A DNA stretch of 64,000 bases from Chiridota heheva (GCA_020152595.1 JAIGNY010004316.1:361001-425000), one strand, 5' to 3'. Shown: positions 1 through 12,068, counted from the stretch's first letter. Numbers and translations: made by a program. Notes: generated by a model not told the origin, from the letters alone.

Positions 1-478
1 GGGCAGATAAGCTACATGGGAATCTTATCTTGCCCGCCATACTTTCTACAATATTGCATTACATGTTTGGGTTGGGTCAGGGAGTTGTTGAAATAACAGG
101 AAAGGTGTGCCAGGGGATTATTTCAACATCAGTTATGGTGGGAACTGGTACATATCATTAAATTTTAGAATCTGTGAACCCCATCTGTGTGTTGAAAAAT
201 GACTTCACACACAATATCTATTTATGGTGTTCTTAATTGAGGTCAGTTCTGTAGGGCAAAAATGTATAAACAAAGATGGGAAAATTATAGCATTGAAGTG
301 TTAGTGACAGTGTGTATACCATAGTTGAACAAATATTTGGACAGTGTTTTATACTGTACGTTTTTCTTATGGCATGTACAATATGATGTCTTTTTTGCTA
401 AGTAAAGGTAATTTTTGAAATGTCACAAGTGTGATTTTGTATGCTTGTGTCTGTTGAAAAATTACTTAGGTATTCATA
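1..478. other. Left edge, no recognised feature
   Basis: AT-rich sequence without a convincing open frame, TIR or tandem repeat. Confidence 0.5.
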
Positions 479-1234
479 ATGCACTTGTCAGTTGTATGAC
501 TCACCCCTACTACCCCCCCCCCTCCCTCCTCCTGCAATGTCAGTCAAAGGTGAGTCATTGACATATGAAATAGTGACTCACGTGTGGGTCATTGTAGTCT
601 GGGGTGGGTCAATTTACTTCAGACCCATTGACTTTGTACAGAGGTCAGACCACCAACTTGATTTAAAAAGGGGCAGGGTGCTAGACTTGTTGAGGGCACA
701 TTAATACGCGTGCAAAGCGCTGCATATTTTGGGTGTGGAGTCACGGGCCCCCTTAAGGCTCAATCCCCTGGTGAAGAAGCTCTGGAATTTTAGCTACAAT
801 CATGCATCTCAGAATGAAGCTATTCTGAATGATAAGGACCAGTCATTAGCCAAACAGGACAATTGCTTTTATGCTATTCTGTGTTCTGTATCCATGTAAG
901 GTATTTCATTTATGAGGCTAATTAAGATCATTAAGTTAAACAAATATATATATATATTTTTCTCATGAGGGGTAGGGCAGACCCCCAGGGGACAGGGTGG
1001 ACCCCAGGGGCAGGGCAGACCAACGGAGGGGCGGAACTGGCCGCCCCTGTGAAACAGCAAAGCTAGGGGTCTGGAAGTGATTGATTTGGGGTAAGTAATT
1101 TCACAAAATTATCAGTCACCTAAGTGACTAAGGGGTACCATCAATGTACTGTACATGTTTTGTCCACCCACTTTGGAGCAATGACTCACCTTGTCCAGGG
1201 GGGTAGCAGTGAGTCGCACAATTGACAAGTGCAT
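479..1234 (+). mobile_element. MITE family A, copy 1, interrupted by a family B MITE
   Basis: The ends are inverted repeats: left ATGCACTTGTCAGTTGTATG, and the right end reversed starts ATGCACTTGTCAATTGTGCG; both go on through GACTCAC and C-rich sequence. The left flank is TA. The interior carries GTGAGTCATTGAC and GTCAGTCACC motifs shared with copies at 1480 and 45415. Those two are about 330 bp, and the extra length here is exactly the family B insert at 646-1073. No coding capacity. Confidence 0.85.
646..1073 (+). mobile_element. MITE family B, copy 1, nested in family A
   Basis: Starts CAGACCACCAACTTGATTT and ends AGCTAGGGGTCTG, giving related TIRs. Flanked by GAGGT (641-645) and GAAGT (1074-1078), a possible 5-bp TSD with one mismatch. 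The uninterrupted family A copy at 45415 reads straight across this site. Body markers: GGGGCAGGGTGCTAGACTTG near the left end, CCAAACAGGACAATTGCTT in the middle, and GGGGCAGGGCAG near the right end. CAG...CTG ends suggest a hAT-type origin; the 5-bp TSD leaves the superfamily open. Confidence 0.75.
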
Positions 1235-1479
1235 AAGAAATCATCATTATTCATTTGAACATTCGCATCAATGGTTTTCAGTTCCATCACGTCCAGAAAA
1301 AAAGTGTTTAAATATTCTTGAGACTCAAGAAAAATAAGCCCTCAGTTTTTGACCACCAGCTCCATTAAATTAGGTCTCGAATCTCATGAAAAACTCACAA
1401 TATCCAACACATTTTCATTTCTAACATATAATATAGTTTTCAGCATGTAAATTTCATTTTTTTATCAAAATTAGGATCA

Positions 1480-1810
1480 ATGCACTTGTCAGTTGTATAA
1501 CTCACCCCTACTACCCCTGACAATGTCAATCAAAGGTGAGTCATTGACACAAGAAACAGTGACTCACATGTGCATCATTGTACCAAATTGTCAGTCACCA
1601 GAGTGACTCTGGGGTACATGTAAGTCAATTTACTTCAGACCCATTGACTTTGTAGTATAAGTGATTTGGGGTAAGTCATTTCACAAAAAATGTCGGTCAC
1701 TTCATTGACTGAGGGGTGCCATCAATGTACATGTTTTGGTCATCCACTTTGGTGCAATGACTCACCTTGTCCAGGGGTGTAGCAGTGAGTCACACAATTG
1801 ACAAGCACAT
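1480..1810 (+). mobile_element. MITE family A, copy 2 (solo)
   Basis: 331 bp with the same ends as copy 1: ATGCACTTGTCAGTTGTATA on the left and a degraded GACAAGCACAT on the right. The interior matches 45415-45741 without the family B insert. It lies 245 bp after copy 1 in the same orientation. Confidence 0.85.
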
Positions 1811-3890
1811 AAAGACAATTTAAAAACAGTCAGTCTATGTTCTTTTTCCAAACATTCCCAATGTTCTAAAACTGTCCTCCACAAACTTTTGTTTTGATAC
1901 AGTATATGCACTTTACATGTAGTAATGATATAATTATGAAAGATAAAATGTTTGCATTGCACCCAACGTATGCCCATTCATCAACAGGTAAATCACAAAT
2001 TTGCATAATTGCATATATGAATATTTGGAAAGAAAAAAATTGCAAGAATATTTGAATACTACAGTATATGTCTAGAAAAATATTTATCTCCCTGATATTT
2101 TACAATACTATCTAACAGCTTTAATCATCAACTTGAATCCTTCAATGAATTCTTTCAATACAAACTGTTACAACCAGATTTATTACAGAAGCATTTTTTG
2201 CCCTCGAAGAAATGAACAATTCAGTTTTAATCTCAAATGATCTCTTCATTACTGCCTAGCGCCAGGGTGTGTGCAAATGTGATATACAGCTTTAAAAAAT
2301 TGAATTTATAGTAGATCATACAAAATATTTCCTGAATTTAGTCAAACAAAATTTTCCCAATAACTTTTACAAAGATGATTCCTGTTCAAAATTCCTTCCG
2401 TCCCTCCAAAAGCCCCGATTTGATTTCAAGTTATGTCAACAAAACCCGTCAGATCCCGCTTGAAATCTTATCCTCTTACTTTTCCCTGAAGAGAACTTCT
2501 GATCTTACAAAGCGGTACTGGCATGCTGCTATCACATATTGATCCCCTCAGCCAAATACCGTCTCAGAAGCAACTTGAAGCTTTCCAAAATCTATGAATA
2601 TTCAGATCTTTCCCCAGGGTACCTCTCAATTGGCGGATTGATGTATTGCAACCTGACATCTGAACCAAGGGAATCGATAACCAGCCTCCGGATAAAAATC
2701 TGATCATTTCAAAATAAGTCTCAGTAGACACAAGGATTTTTATCACACTGACATAATACCCAAAGTCTTTTGTACACTCTATAACTCAGAGAGAGAAAGT
2801 AAGAATTTGATGAAAGACAATTCACATAAAGTGCTAGGATACTCTACAGAAAGAGCTTTACTGTTTATGTTATAGCATATGTTCAACTGAAGAAACTGAA
2901 ACCATGCTGTTGGCAAAAGGAGTTATCTCGGTTTAAGAGTGATACTGTCAAGTGAGCATCTGATATGAAATACCTTATTCAGCATAAACACATTAGAGAA
3001 TTCAAAGTCAGGTTTAGAAGTGACAAGCTGAGCCTGTAAAATGAGAGGTACACAAGACACAACTGCTTGGCAAATATGACGGCAGGCAACGTCAAGTGCT
3101 ATACCTAGCAGGTCTTACAGTGGCAAAGTTTCAACATAGAAAATTGCAAAACTGATCTGTTATATGAGATAAAACACACCTTCAGCAGTGATCAGTATGC
3201 ACAAATAATGTATACAATTTAAACTGTGATGGTATCGAATATCAAACTTTCTTGTTTCCATCATTTTTCAGAAAGTTCAAGAAAAACACAAAGATGGGAG
3301 GAATGAGTCTCTCAAGCCGGGGTGAAACACTTGATTTTACTCTGACAGACTAAGAGGTATATCAAATGTACATTTGGAAGGAAATGTATTGACAAGACTT
3401 GAACTGAGGGATATTTAAGGTACTGTAACACTCTGCTGAAAAGGATGATTCTTCTCTTGTATGCATAAGTGTTACATCCATGAAAACAAATGACAATTAA
3501 CAGCTGAGCATGAATTGCACATTTGGTGAACTGAAATCAAATAAATTCTCATTCTGTATCATGTATACAATGCAAGATGTCCGCTTTGCATTTAGAAACT
3601 TCATCTGTTCTTTTATTTGAAACCATATTAATGCTTTGTATGGGTCTTAAAATCAGGCACCCAGTATATGATGTTGACCCCCTAACTTCAAAAGTCCCAC
3701 TCTAACTGATTTTAGTGGAACATTTGACTTTTTCATGATATGGATTTTTTTTTTTACAGTATAACATTTTTGATAAAAACCATAAATTGTCTTCAACTTG
3801 GAGGTAAATAGATAGGACTTTTCTGTGCTTTGATTTGTAGAAATACAGGTGGCTCAACGTTTTGGAATAAATTGTACACTGCCACATTTT
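1811..3890. other. Non-coding stretch with a GC-richer unique block (about 2380-2720)
   Basis: No credible exon. Positions 2380-2720 are less AT-rich than the surroundings, carry no repeat I can find elsewhere in the window, and have no open frame with recognisable protein features. This is the look of a conserved non-coding element, but conservation cannot be judged here. Confidence 0.3.
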
Positions 3891-4237
3891 ATCAAGAACT
3901 GTCGGAAGGACAGTATGCTCGACTATTTAAAGCTAACATAGACAATGGGCTTGTTGATGGACTTATATGCCAGTAATGGGGCTAGTAGGGAAAGTTATTT
4001 CAAATTACATGAACTTTTGAATGATGCACTTACTTTTTCCCATTTTTAGACTCACATTTTACTGCAAGCCTCAAAATATCTTGGAGTTGTAAAGTATCAG
4101 ACATTTTGGGTGAGGTTACTACCTCACAGAGTAACTCAGAAAACATGAAAGAAATCTTTACAAATGAAACACCTCTTTTCTGTATATCCATTGAGTCACA
4201 AAGAAAAGAGGGACCCATGACTTACCTATGTCAATGA
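3891..4237 (+). repeat. Interspersed repeat family F, copy 1
   Basis: Starts ATCAAGAACTGTCGGAAGGA and continues CAGTATGCTCGACTAT; the start can fold as CTGTC-cttcc-GACAG. A second copy at 33041 shares the start, the GGGCTT, TTTCAAATT and AAAATATCTT blocks, and the end near GCCAATGTCAATGAAA. That copy is interrupted by a hAT element. No TIRs or coding capacity seen; class unknown. Confidence 0.7.
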
Positions 4238-4336
4238 AATATTAAAATATGAACAATGTATCCTTGTGGCACAATGCAATTATTTGTTATTTCTTTCGTC
4301 ATTTACTTACCTAACTACCCTCTCTATTCATCTTAA

Positions 4337-4560
4337 AGGATTAGTTTAGTGGTCAAGTTAATTCACCTTATATGAAAGAGGACTAAGAAAGAAACAGAAT
4401 TGTGAAGGAAGCATTCCAAAATATTAATCCATTAAGGAGATATGAAAGTTAAACGTTTTGACTAATCTGTTTAGAAACGACTGAAATCTGACTACTATAT
4501 ACAGTAGTTGTGACATCACATCCTGATATCCTTAGTCTTTAGGTATTCTTTCATATCTTT
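4337..4560 (+). mobile_element. TTAA-flanked element family C, one arm
   Basis: Starts just after TTAA (4333-4336) with AGGATTAGTTTAGTGGTCAA and carries ATGAAAGAGGACT, GGAGATATGAAAGTT and TGTGACATCAC. It matches the left arm of the complete palindromic copy at 48880-49426. The right arm is missing or unrecognisable. Confidence 0.65.
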
Positions 4561-4713
4561 ACCTGTGATTTTGGGGAATCAAACTATTGGATACTCCAGG
4601 AAAGTACTTGAAAAGAATCTAGTTAAGGGTAATTACAATTTGACAGCCCAAAAAGTTAAAGGAAATTGTAATGCAAATAACCTAATTAATATGCACACTA
4701 CACCTCACCATTG

Positions 4714-6115
4714 AGATAAAGATAAAGATAAAATAACTTTATTTTGTCCACAATAAAATATGGAAATTTGTTGCCTTGTAGCAAAACATACAAAGATATT
4801 TTAAAAGATATATGAATATAAAAGTTATAAATATGAAAGTTACATCAAAGTTATATAAAAACAGTAAATTAGGAAAAATAAAATTTCAGTAAATATTATT
4901 AAATGGTGAAAAGCAATAACATCCAAGAGATGTAAAAATTATATAGGCCCATATATATACTGTATATAAATATATATACAAATTTGACTTTAAATACAAA
5001 AACACAAACTATCAGACCGCTTTCAAGTTGAACAGGGAAATAAGAGTTGGGTACAAATGAAACCTGAATCTGTTATGCTTGGACCGTGGCATACAAAGTC
5101 TTTCCATGAACAGCAGAAAATATATAGTGGAAAGAGTGGATGTGTGTTGTCATTTATTATTTTAGTTATTTTTCAGTGCATCTTGTCATTGTATAGATCA
5201 AGACAAACTTCAGACATCACCAACAACACGGCTGGCTTGCAGCCCTTACGATCTTCTCCAGTTTACTAGTTGAATCTTTTGTAAGCAGCCCAAATATACA
5301 AATAATACTGAAAGTCAACATGCTTTGTATTACTGACTAGTAAAAGAGCTTAAGGAATAATATTGTTCAACATCAAAGTATTTCAGTTTTAGGGAAAAAA
5401 TACAACCTGTGGTACGCATTGGTTCTCGTTGCATCAGCCTGGTCTCGAAACGTAAGTTTACGTCACTGATAGTGCCTAGATATTTGTAATGGCCCACCTG
5501 TTCAACAACCTCATTATTGACCCTGATTGGAACATGATCACACAACCGTTTCCTAAAATCAAACACCATCCCTTGTTTTTTTTTACAATTCAATTTCAGA
5601 TAGTTTTGATTGCATCAATAACAAAATCGCCAATTTCATTCTCATACAGAGCAGTAGTGTTATTATGAAGGTAACCGGTTATCACGGTACCGTCAGCATA
5701 TTTGATAATCGAGCAAACATCATGTTTACTTCTGCAATCATTAGTGTACAAGCAAAAGACCGATATGAAACAGACAACAACCCTGGGGCGCACCTGTACT
5801 AATGGACCAAACGTCATAGCACAAGCCATTCATCTTAACAAACTGTGGTCCTCTCTTGAATAATCTAAGATCCATAATAATAACCTCCAATTGACACCCA
5901 TACCTAACAGTTTTTTTTTTTATTAGCAAGTGCGGTTGAATGGATTTAAAAGCACTTGAGAAGTCAAGAAATGCAAGCCGAATTTAAGAATTTGGTGTTT
6001 CCAAGTGTTCAAGAATCTTATGCAAAAAGATAGTAAAGACTGCATCATCAACACTTCTTTTGTCTCTATAGGCAAATTGCATGACACCCATATCATATGC
6101 CCCGGCCAATTATTC
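4714..6115 (-). mobile_element. Rex1/CR1-group LINE, 3' half of RT domain plus 3' end
   Basis: Read on the minus strand from 6115 down, fragments give RT motifs in order: FAYRDKRSVDDAVFTIF (fingers), LAFLDFSSAFKSIQPH (catalytic motif A region), STGAPQG (motif B), ADGTVITGY where a functional copy has the DD of motif C, and VEQVGHYKYLGT (thumb side). A C-terminal HPLF...F...G block lies near 5100-5000. Frameshifts and stops break the frame. Downstream is an AT-rich 3' end finishing in a (GATAAA)n-type tail at 4715-4732, as expected for CR1-group LINEs. A related 3' end is at 26975. Dead copy, truncated at 6115. Confidence 0.8.
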
Positions 6116-6119
6116 AAAT

Positions 6120-6848
6120 GACATCTCACACTAAGTCCTACATGGCATCCCACCCCATGTCCCACTAACATGCCATCACATCCCTTGTACCACATGGCAT
6201 TCCACCATATCTCTCACATGGCATCCCACTCCATGTCCCAGATGTCATCCTATCCCATTGTCCCACATGGCATTCCACCATATGTCCCACATGGCATCCC
6301 ATCAATGAACCACATGGCATCCCACCTTATGTCCCACATGGATCCCATCCCATGTGCCAAATGACATCCCACCCCAAGTCCCACAAGACTTCCCATCCAA
6401 TGCCTTGTCCTACATTGCAATCCACCATATCTCCCACATGGCATCCACCATACAGTGTGTCTCACAAGGCATTCAACCATGTCCTACATGGCATTCTACC
6501 ATATGTCCCACATGGCATTCCACCATGTCCTACATGGCATCCAACCTTATGACCCACATGGCATTCCATGCCTTGTCCCACATGGCATTCCACCATACAG
6601 TATGTTTCACATGGCATTCCACCCTATGACCCACATGGCATCCCACCCTATATCCCACATGGATCCCATCCTACATGTACTGTATGTCCCACATTAATCC
6701 AACCATATGTACCACATGACATCGCTCCTCTATGTCGCACATGGCATCCCTCCCTGTGTCCCACATGGAATCTCTTCCTATGTCCCCCATGGCATCCCAC
6801 CATATGTACCACATCAGTGGCTTCCTACCTGATGTCCCACATGGCATC
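6120..6848. repeat. Degenerate minisatellite (CACATGGCATCC type), left part
   Basis: About 24-bp units built on CCACATGGCATCCCACC and ATATGTCC repeat some 28 times with drift. Open frames on both strands here come only from the repeat. The array resumes at 8033 after a hAT insertion. Confidence 0.9.
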
Positions 6849-8032
6849 TAAGCTCGGCGATATGTCTATATTTCGATATTGACCCATATCTATATGGCTG
6901 ATATTGACTTCAAGGGTCATATCAATATATGGATATTATGTTTTCATTGATAATATACAATACATGAACTATTCAAAAGCTAAACATGACTATCAAACAT
7001 CCCAGTATTTTTACATAAACAGCCACAAATTTCATTTATATCAAAGTTTCAGGCAGTCAGTTATGATAAAACTTTACTAAAATAACAATATTGTAATAAC
7101 AATTACCCCCAAATCCTTCCATGAACAAAAAAACAACTTGACTCACAGAGTACAGAGGCATTGCACAATACTTCAACTTTATACTTGATGGCTTACGATG
7201 TTTAAACAACAAAAATCATAAGATGTTGTATCCTCAATTGTGTTAAGTTTCTTGGAAAGGAATACTGAATCTGAATTTTTATATCAAACAGTCATTAATT
7301 GACAAGTCAGTGACAAACTAGGAGGTTTTTCGCAATATTTTGTTCATACAGAAAATCTAAGTGACAGGACTCGTCTTGCCAGATCGATCAAATACTGTAC
7401 ACTGTATAGTGCAGGTAACTACACACAGTATACAGGCCTTTACTAACGTTATGTACACACATCTAATACTGTTTCTTCTGAGTGACAACACTCGTGCGAT
7501 GATTGAAGCAGACTAGAAATTGGATATTGTGTGTTATATATGGATTTCTGAATGTCTAGAAGTCCATAAAACTCTACCAAAATAATGCATTTTGAGTAGA
7601 ACATTCATGAGAAGTGAGATATGAAATTTAAAGAAGAATTGGGTGCCGATTTTTGTAAGGCATACAGTGTAGGCCTCATACCAGTTCCACAACATTTTTT
7701 TTTTTGTTAAGAATATGCTGAGGTTAAACTTTTTAATGTTTCTATGCCTGATCTTTTGAGATAGAAACCATGTAAAGAACATTTTTAGGCATAGTGGGTG
7801 TTTATTTGAGGATTTATGTTTATATTTTGCAGTAATTTCTGTTAATTTGTACAAAATGTTTTACTTTTGACTTTTTTTTGAGCCAAGACGAGATTAGCTT
7901 GCACAGAACAGTAAGTACATACTACTTACGTACAGTATGACATCTTGTAATTTGCATATCGATATTTTGATAATATTGATATTTTTCTGCCAATATATCG
8001 ATATTGCATAATGCTCAATATCCCCAAGCTTA
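6849..8032. mobile_element. hAT-type element inserted in the minisatellite
   Basis: 1184 bp. Left end TAAGCTCGGCGATAT; right end reversed TAAGCTTGGGGATAT (13 of 15 match). Flanked by ATGGCATC at 6841-6848 and 8033-8040, an exact 8-bp TSD, though the host array contains this octamer many times. Subterminal regions are rich in ATCGATAT-like words. No transposase frame was recognised, so it is non-autonomous or decayed. Confidence 0.8.
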
Positions 8033-8660
8033 ATGGCATCCCACCTTATATCCCACCATGTGTTCCACATGGTATCCTTCCCAATATCCCAATGACATCC
8101 TACCCTATATCCCACATAATCTCCTACCATATGTCACACATAGCATCCCAACTTATGTCACTCTGTGTTACTTGTGGCTTCCTACCCCATGGTATCTCAC
8201 CCCATGTCCCACATGATATCCCATGTCCCACATGATATCCCATGTCCCACATGATATCCCATGTCCCACATGATATCCCATGTCCCACATGATATCCCAT
8301 GTCCCACATGATATCCCATGTCCCACATGATATCCCATGTCCCACATGATATCCCATGTCCACATGATATCCCATCCCATGGCATTCCACCCTATGTCCC
8401 ACATGTCATTCCACCATATATCCTACATGGCATTCCACCCTGTCCAAACATGGTATCCCACCCCATGTCCCACAGTTCAAAAAATTATATGCAAATGACT
8501 GTTGAATAAGAAAAATGGCGGAGTCAAATAATTATGCCTGATATAGCCCTTGTTGTATACCACATGGTATATATTATATCATATATCCCGCATGGCCCCC
8601 ATCCATGTCCTACATGGCATCCCTTCCTATGTCCATATGCAGTCACATCCTGTCACACTC
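8033..8660. repeat. Degenerate minisatellite, right part
   Basis: Continues the array at 6120-6848 with the same CACATGGCATCC and TATGTCC units. It fades after about 8480, with a last cluster at 8575-8640. Confidence 0.85.
8201..8371. repeat. Homogenised 19-bp tandem block inside the minisatellite
   Basis: Nine near-perfect units of CCCATGTCCCACATGATAT, unlike the drifting 24-bp units around it. Only the last unit has lost a base. This implies recent local amplification. Confidence 0.95.
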
Positions 8661-9198
8661 CCTGACTGAGCATACTAAATATAAACAAAAGTCTTGTCAG
8701 TTCATCTGTAGCAACTTTATGCAAATAAATACAATAATTAAAGGCAGAGTTTAATAATCATGCCTGATACAACCATTGGTGCCAAAATATTTTGAACAAT
8801 TTTAAGGATTTTAAATCTCCAGTGCTACGAGAAAACCTTTAGGATCTTTAAAGAATATTGGAAAATTATATCATTTTACAGTTATCTTCTAGGAAATATC
8901 AAATTTTAAGGAAATAAATTTTTAATCTGTCTCAAATATCTCTGAATTTTTTTTAACATTTTGTAAGGAAATTTTAACCTTCCATAAAGATATCTGACAA
9001 AGCTTACAACTTTTTCTGAGGAACACTGAAGAAACTTTTAACATTTTTTGAGGAATTATAAAAAAACTTACATTTCTGAGGAAATCTCAAGGAAAACTGT
9101 GGACGGCCGAAATTGCCATTACATAGGTTTGCATTATGCTTCACATGTGAACCAAAAAATGTGAACCAAAAACCTGCGGATAAGTTTTTTAGGACATT
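8661..9198. repeat. AT-rich region with degenerate iterated TTTTGAGGAAA-like motifs
   Basis: From about 8800 to 9100 the sequence repeats words like TTTAAGGAAAT and TTTTTGAGGAA at about 20-50 bp spacing. It resembles loci at 33.5, 54.1 and 62.0 kb. No gene. Confidence 0.4.
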
Positions 9199-9843
9199 TT
9201 AATTAGTCCTCAACAGTTTGGTTTCATGAAAGAGAGATCTACTTATCTACATTTATTAAAAGTTTTACATGATCTGTCCCTAGCATGGGAAATAATGAGA
9301 AGGTTACCATTGTATATCTCAGTTTTATAAAAGCTTTTGACAAGGTGCCACATAAACGTCTACTTCACAAATTAAAGTTATATGGTATTGTGGATCCATT
9401 GTATAGCAGCTGGATCAGATCCTTTCTTACAAATAGGTCACAGCATGTTTTAGTAAATGGTTGTACTTCTCATTCAGTGACAGTGACCAGTGGTACACCA
9501 CAAGGTAGTGTTTTGGGTTCGATCCTATTCATTGTATATACTGTATATATACATGTATAAATGATCTCCCTAACACTGTGAGTTCTTCAATTTACCTTTT
9601 TGCAGATGACACCAAGATTTATAGGCCCATGAGTTCAGCTCAAGACCATAATATCTTGCAAGCTGACCTAGACTCCTTCGCAAACTGGTCTTCTAAATGG
9701 CTATTGAAATTTTACCCAAACAAGTGCAAGGTCCTAGAAATTGCACATCATTCTCCTTCAAGTGATTTATATTACACCATGTTGAATCAATCCTAAATTT
9801 GTAATGAATGAGAAGTATCTAGGAGTAACTTTTGACTCCAAGC
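9199..9843 (+). mobile_element. CR1/L2-like LINE reverse transcriptase, first part
   Basis: Translates as LISPQQFGFMKERSTYLHLL, then after a frameshift near 9275 to YLSFIKAFDKVPHKRLL (motif A region), SGTPQGSVLGSILF (motif B), and after another break YLFADDTKIYRPMSS (motif C, with the catalytic FADD kept). NKCKVL and a thumb-side YLGVTFDSK follow. The frame is broken, so the copy is dead. It is 5'-truncated at about 9199 and resumes at 10756 after a hAT insertion. Confidence 0.9.
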
Positions 9844-10755
9844 CAGAGATCGCTTTAACGACAAATTTGTTGTATATTACGCTATGGCTGAAATTTCTTA
9901 CGACACAAATTGTACCTGCGTCGTAAGATTTAGATACAGCATAAAAAAAATTACGCTAGTTTTTCTTTAACCTAAATGAAATCATGAACATCTTACCTCT
10001 CTCATGAAATTGAAAGTTTTATTTCACACAGAAATCATTTTGAACTACTTATAAATAAAAGAAAAATGACACAACTACAAAACTAACGGCCGAATGATTC
10101 AACATGCCCATACCAGTACTGTACATAACTAGTACACAGGCCCTATACATGATGTACTGTACATTCACTGTACACTTACTTGAAAGTTTTGATGTTGTTT
10201 TGAATGCAGGCTGTCAATTGTCAACGATATTATTAGCTAGAATTATACTTTCCTCCTGTATTGTGTTGATCGTGTATCTGGAAGTGATCATAATCTGCAA
10301 GTTAAGTTACTATACTGTACAAAAGTAGGCGTGTTCGAGATCTGAATAGTAGTATATTATTGTTGACAATTGGTCAAAGTTCGCCTCATAAAAGTTTGGA
10401 TACAATAAACAGCAGTATTTTTCATATTTTATTTTGGATTGTTAACACAACTTTCATGATTCAACAATCAACATTATACAAGCATTGGATTGAACTATTT
10501 CTTAATATTTTGTTATAATAATAGTAGTCCGATTTTTAATGTTTTTGGTACTTTAAGCGCAATTTTTATTCACTTTAGTGGGGCAGGCCTGATACAAGTG
10601 TGTGTGTTAACAATACTTGCAAGCTTTGCTAGCGCGCAGTGCCATGTACATTATGCAGTAGCCTGTACATACGACAACAAATTTACAAAATACGCCAAAA
10701 TCAAGGGCTTGTCATAACCAAATACGCCAGACAAAAAAATATAACGCAACCTCTG
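9844..10755 (+). mobile_element. hAT-type element splitting the LINE (912 bp)
   Basis: Flanked by an exact 8-bp TSD, CTCCAAGC at 9836-9843 and 10756-10763. Left end CAGAGATCGCTTTA; right end reversed CAGAGGTTGCGTTA. Removing it rejoins the LINE thumb region. A shorter sister at 44571-45146 shares both ends and interior words such as TAACGGCCGAATGATTCAAC but lacks about 300 bp of the middle. No transposase recognised. Confidence 0.92.
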
Positions 10756-11425
10756 CTCCAAGCTCACATCAACGAGAAAGTCAACAAGGCAAATATGATA
10801 CTTGGACTCATCCGTAGATCATTCACATATCTTAATGACAAAACCTCTTTAGTCCAACTCTACAAGGCATTTGTAAGACCTCATCTGGAATTTTTAAAGT
10901 GTGTCTGGCACCCATCAAAGAAAAAACACATTGAGTTGATCGAACATGTTCAAAGAAAGCCACCAAACTTATCCCACATTTGCGTAATCTGCCATATCCT
11001 GACAGGCTTAATAATCTTAAACTACCAACATTAACTTACAGAAGAGCAAGAGGTGATATGATTTAAGTATATAAAATGGTTTCACATATATATGATACAA
11101 GAGTTGCAAATTTATTACCTATTCGTAAAAATACTAGAACAAGAGCTTTTAACAACAGGAAAATTCTTCAATCACATTCGTTCACCACGTTCGTTTGATA
11201 TAAATTTTTTCCAATCGGATTTGCAAGTTATGAAATAATTTACCTAAGGAGGTTGTGGAAGCATGCAATCTAAATTTGTTTAACAACAGGCTTGATAAGT
11301 ACTGGTGTAATCGGGCTTTTCGCTTTCACTTCAAGGCCGAGAGTCACGAATTACTTGACACTTTTAGGTCTGAAATCTCAGGCTACTAGCCTTTAGTCCA
11401 GGAAACATCATAGGTATCATAGGTA
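10756..11425 (+). mobile_element. CR1/L2-like LINE, C-terminal part and 3' tail
   Basis: Continues the RT frame: QAHINEKVNKANMILGLIRR, LVQLYKAFVRPHLEF and CVWHPSKKKHIELIEHVQRK, the conserved block downstream of the RT thumb. Broken frames then run to about 11390 (WKHAI near 11260, C-terminal residues after). It closes with short repeats of ATCATAGGT (11408-11426), a likely 3' simple-repeat tail. Confidence 0.88.
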
Positions 11426-11835
11426 TTTCATTATGGTCGAAATAAATGCCACTGAACGATAATCATTTAGGGTAGTAACTGTATTTGATTTTAGCACTGG
11501 AAAGATTGTGGATGTTTTCCAAATAACAGGGATCTCACCAGTATCAATTGTATCCTGAAATATTTCAGTAAAATTTGGTGCTATCTGAGCAGAACATAAC
11601 TTGATTACTTTATCACTTATACGATCTGGCCCAATGGCTTAATGTACATTAACCCTGGAAAAAAGCATTTGAACGTCATCTACTGATAAAATAACCCTGT
11701 CAATATTATTGCACATATCAGATAACATTGCACTAAGAGAAAGCTGTTCATCATTAAAATCAATCATGTCAAATCTAGAGTAAAACTGATCGAGTTCAGT
11801 CTTTTTAGTAGCATTTGTATTTTTTGACTGTAGAT
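11420..11835 (-). mobile_element. Rex1-like LINE, N-terminal part of RT domain (antisense)
   Basis: On the minus strand this reads TELDQFYSRFD, then GPDRISDKVIKLCSAQIAP, FTEIFQDTIDTGEIPVIWK and NDYRSVAFISTIMKYL. That is the stretch just before and into the fingers of a CR1/Rex1-group RT. A stop interrupts it near 11640. It ends just about where the fragment at 4714-6115 would begin in the protein. Confidence 0.8.
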
Positions 11836-12068
11836 AATGACCGTCACATATATGATCATTTGAGTGAACAAAATCCCCACACCCACTTTATATTAAGAGA
11901 TATCATCAAAACAACTATTTTTATTGGTATGCAAATAAGCTAATAAGTATGAAATAATTTAGATCCATTTTTCAAAAATGTTTTTAAAATTCAAACCAGA
12001 TTGAATAGATCTTTCATAATATGGTTATTTTGGTAAAATGTTACAAAAAGTGCATTTTAAAAAAACAG

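Noticed and set aside
6170-8509. Frames with repeated PHGIPP, MSHMASH or GHGISCGTWD
   Set aside because: CACATGGCATCC minisatellite on both strands; several frames overlap.
9285-11034. An active retrotransposon or a host RT gene
   Set aside because: Frameshifts, stops, 5' truncation and a hAT insertion show a dead LINE copy.
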